Source of the DNA: Singulisphaera sp. GP187
Lineage (GTDB): Bacteria; Planctomycetota; Planctomycetia; Gemmatales; Gemmataceae
DNA length: 61,538 nt
Reading direction: 5' to 3'
Assembly (NCBI GenBank): GCA_945905925.1
Contig: CAMDQN010000022.1
Span: 1 to 61,538, forward strand
A program made the translations under genes and the position numbers. Under the pieces are notes generated by a model. That model did no database searches and was not told the origin of the DNA. It was given only the letters and a program-made list of their open reading frames with translations. This document shows, piece by piece, positions 60,098-61,538 of this stretch. The stretch's first letter is position 1. The number at the start of each line of letters is the position of its first letter.

Positions 60098-61426
60098 CTA
60101 AACCTCGGGCAGCACCCACGGCTTGCGGTACTCCGGGCGGGTGCGCAGCGCGTTCGCTTCGCGGTCGTCGAGGAAGGTTTCCGCAATCGGGTCGAGCGTG
60201 AGCTTCCGGCCGACGCGCGCCGCGATGTTCCCGGCGTGACACAGCACCGACGCCGGGTGCCCGACGGTTTCCAGATCGCACGCGGGCTTCTTGCGCGACT
60301 TGATGCAGTCGATGAAGTCTTGCACGTGCGGTTTCTCGTGGCTGTCGCCTTCGCCTTTCGCCAGTACCTCGCCGGCCTTGCCGTAAGCGGTCCAACGGCT
60401 GTTGCCCATGACGATGTAGCCCTGATCGCCGAACACCGCGGCGCCTTCCGATTCGCCCAGATAGGAGTACGGCGCCCAGATTCGCATTTCGTAGGTGAGG
60501 AGTCGCGTATCCTTGCCCTTGCCGTATTCGTAGTTCGCCTGAAGCGTGTCCGGGAACTCCTGCGCGTCGTCGAAGTACCACTTGCCGCCGTTGGCGAAGA
60601 TCGTTCGCGGGAGGCCGAGTGGCGGCAACTTGTCCGCGACCGCGGCGGCGTCCATCAGAGCAACGGCCATGTCGAGGCGGTGAACGCCGTCGTTGCCGAG
60701 GTCGCCGGTGCCGTAGTCGTAGAGCCAGCGCCAGCGCCCGTGGAACCGGTTCACGTTGAACGGCCGCTTCGGTGCCGGCCCCATCCACATCTCGTAATCG
60801 ACCCCGGCCGGTGCTTCGCTATCCTTCGGGAACCCGATCGCGCCTTGCTTCGTGCTTTCCCACGCTTTCGCCACCACGACGCGGCCGAGCTTACCGGACT
60901 TCACGAACTCGACCGCCTCTTGCAACCGCTTGGTCGAGCGGTGTTGCGAACCCATCTGAACGACGCGCTTGTGCTTCCGCAGCGCGGCGACCATCCGCAT
61001 TCCCTCGCCGATGTTGTGGCCGTCCGGCTTCTCGACGTACACGTCCTTGCCGGCCTGACACGCGAGGATGGTCGGGATCGCGTGCCAGTGGTCCGGTGTG
61101 CCGATCACGATCGCGTCGATGGTCTTGTCGTCGATGAGTTTGCGGAAGTCGCTCTCGCTGCGCGGCTTCTTGCCCTGGAGTTTCTCGGAGGCTTCGAGTC
61201 CCTTCGCCAACCGGCCCGGGTCGAGGTCGGCAATCGCGACCACTTCGACGTTCGGGTTCGCGGCAAATGTGTTGATCAGCGAGAAGGCCCGCCCGCCGGC
61301 GCCCATGATGCCGACCCGGACGCGGTTGTTGGCCGGTTCCTTCCCGACGAGCGACGATGCGAGTGCGACGCCCGCGGTGACGGCGCCCGATGTTTGGAGA
61401 AACGCGCGGCGGGTTGGGTCTGACAT
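60098..61426 (-). CDS. Tat-exported Gfo/Idh/MocA family oxidoreductase
   Basis: Protein of 442 residues. The Tat signal TRRAFLQTSG (Arg6-Arg7) and hydrophobic stretch show export with cofactor already bound. The Rossmann loop is VGIMGAGGRAFSL, the EKP motif lies in VYVEKPDGHN, and the C-terminal half holds MWMGPAPKRPFN and RWRWLYDYGTGDLGNDGVHRLD, typical of planctomycete secreted members. The ATG has GGAA upstream. It heads the aldolase / oxidoreductase set. Periplasmic sugar oxidation or rearrangement is inferred. Confidence 0.9.
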   Translation of the reverse strand: MSDPTRRAFLQTSGAVTAGVALASSLVGKEPANNRVRVGIMGAGGRAFSLINTFAANPNVEVVAIADLDPGRLAKGLEASEKLQGKKPRSESDFRKLIDDKTIDAIVIGTPDHWHAIPTILACQAGKDVYVEKPDGHNIGEGMRMVAALRKHKRVVQMGSQHRSTKRLQEAVEFVKSGKLGRVVVAKAWESTKQGAIGFPKDSEAPAGVDYEMWMGPAPKRPFNVNRFHGRWRWLYDYGTGDLGNDGVHRLDMAVALMDAAAVADKLPPLGLPRTIFANGGKWYFDDAQEFPDTLQANYEYGKGKDTRLLTYEMRIWAPYSYLGESEGAAVFGDQGYIVMGNSRWTAYGKAGEVLAKGEGDSHEKPHVQDFIDCIKSRKKPACDLETVGHPASVLCHAGNIAARVGRKLTLDPIAETFLDDREANALRTRPEYRKPWVLPEV

Positions 61427-61538
61427 GACGGTTCCTCGATGGAAGGTCGCGTCAGTATGAGGCGCGGCGCGACAAATCGCGAGAGTTTTCCGTCACAGGT
61501 TTTGTCGTAGTGCAGGCGGCTCGCCTGCAGAAGCAAGA

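Noticed and set aside
60236-61423. Plus-strand open frame of about 395 codons
   Set aside because: Antisense shadow of the Tat-exported Gfo/Idh/MocA gene; no motif or ribosome binding site.
1-61538. tRNA or rRNA genes, CRISPR arrays, insertion sequences, prophage genes
   Set aside because: Looked for cloverleaf arms with the GTTCRA loop, regularly spaced short repeats, and transposase or integrase motifs by eye; none was found. A covariance-model scan would be needed to exclude a tRNA firmly.

Overview
This window is chromosomal DNA from a planctomycete, most likely a member of the Gemmataceae. Three things point there. The composition is GC-rich with strong third-position GC. Several families found almost only in this phylum are present: DUF1501, DUF1549/DUF1553, DUF1552, DUF1592-type multi-domain cytochrome proteins, and secreted WD40 giants. 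Housekeeping genes are scattered rather than in long operons. No rRNA, tRNA, CRISPR array, transposase or prophage gene was seen, so this looks like ordinary chromosome.

Layout. 96-7481: three Tat-exported DUF1501 proteins (two tandem on the minus strand, one divergent on plus) and a DUF1549/DUF1553 protein. 7517-10824: a small Gly/Cys-rich membrane protein and a secreted WD40 protein with a PPC-like domain. 10872-13636 (minus): an M16 peptidase pair, one with and one without the HxxEH zinc site, flanking a 45-residue membrane protein. 13821-17203: a GNAT acetyltransferase, a hemolysin III/PAQR membrane protein and an ABC-F ATPase. 17476-21823: a second DUF1501 to DUF1549/DUF1553 module with a small lipoprotein between. 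22298-26672: a translationally coupled operon of a secreted M19 dipeptidase, a renalase-like oxidoreductase fused to CutC, and a Ser/Thr kinase.

26994-33598 (minus): an RlmL-like RNA methyltransferase with a coupled membrane protein, serine hydroxymethyltransferase, a HAD phosphatase and a 986-residue WD40 protein. 33660-42605: a frameshifted gene remnant, an RNA ligase of the DRB0094 type, an acyl-CoA carboxylase beta subunit, a lone E2-type acyltransferase domain, a methyltransferase, an SDR-type epimerase, sigma-54, RecR and YbaB. 42602-46202: DnaX with a probable slippage site, a sulfotransferase and a lipoprotein. 46534-49460: an outer-envelope cluster of OmpH/Skp, LpxC and a GnnA-like oxidoreductase, indicating that lipid A is made. 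49607-52188: MoxR, an unknown protein and DUF58. 52295-61426: a PQQ-propeller protein, a DUF1552/DUF1592 pair, and an HpaI-type aldolase with two Gfo/Idh/MocA oxidoreductases.

The most striking non-coding feature is a series of long, often perfect, inverted repeats in intergenic spaces. Some belong to two recurring sequence families. Others have arms of about 18-26 bp with sequences unique to each locus. Several lie between convergent genes and probably act as terminators. The most testable coding-level observations are an A8 run in dnaX with a -1 stop just beyond it, the renalase-CutC fusion, and the M16 / micro-membrane-protein / M16 operon. All functions are read from motifs and family knowledge; no database search was possible.
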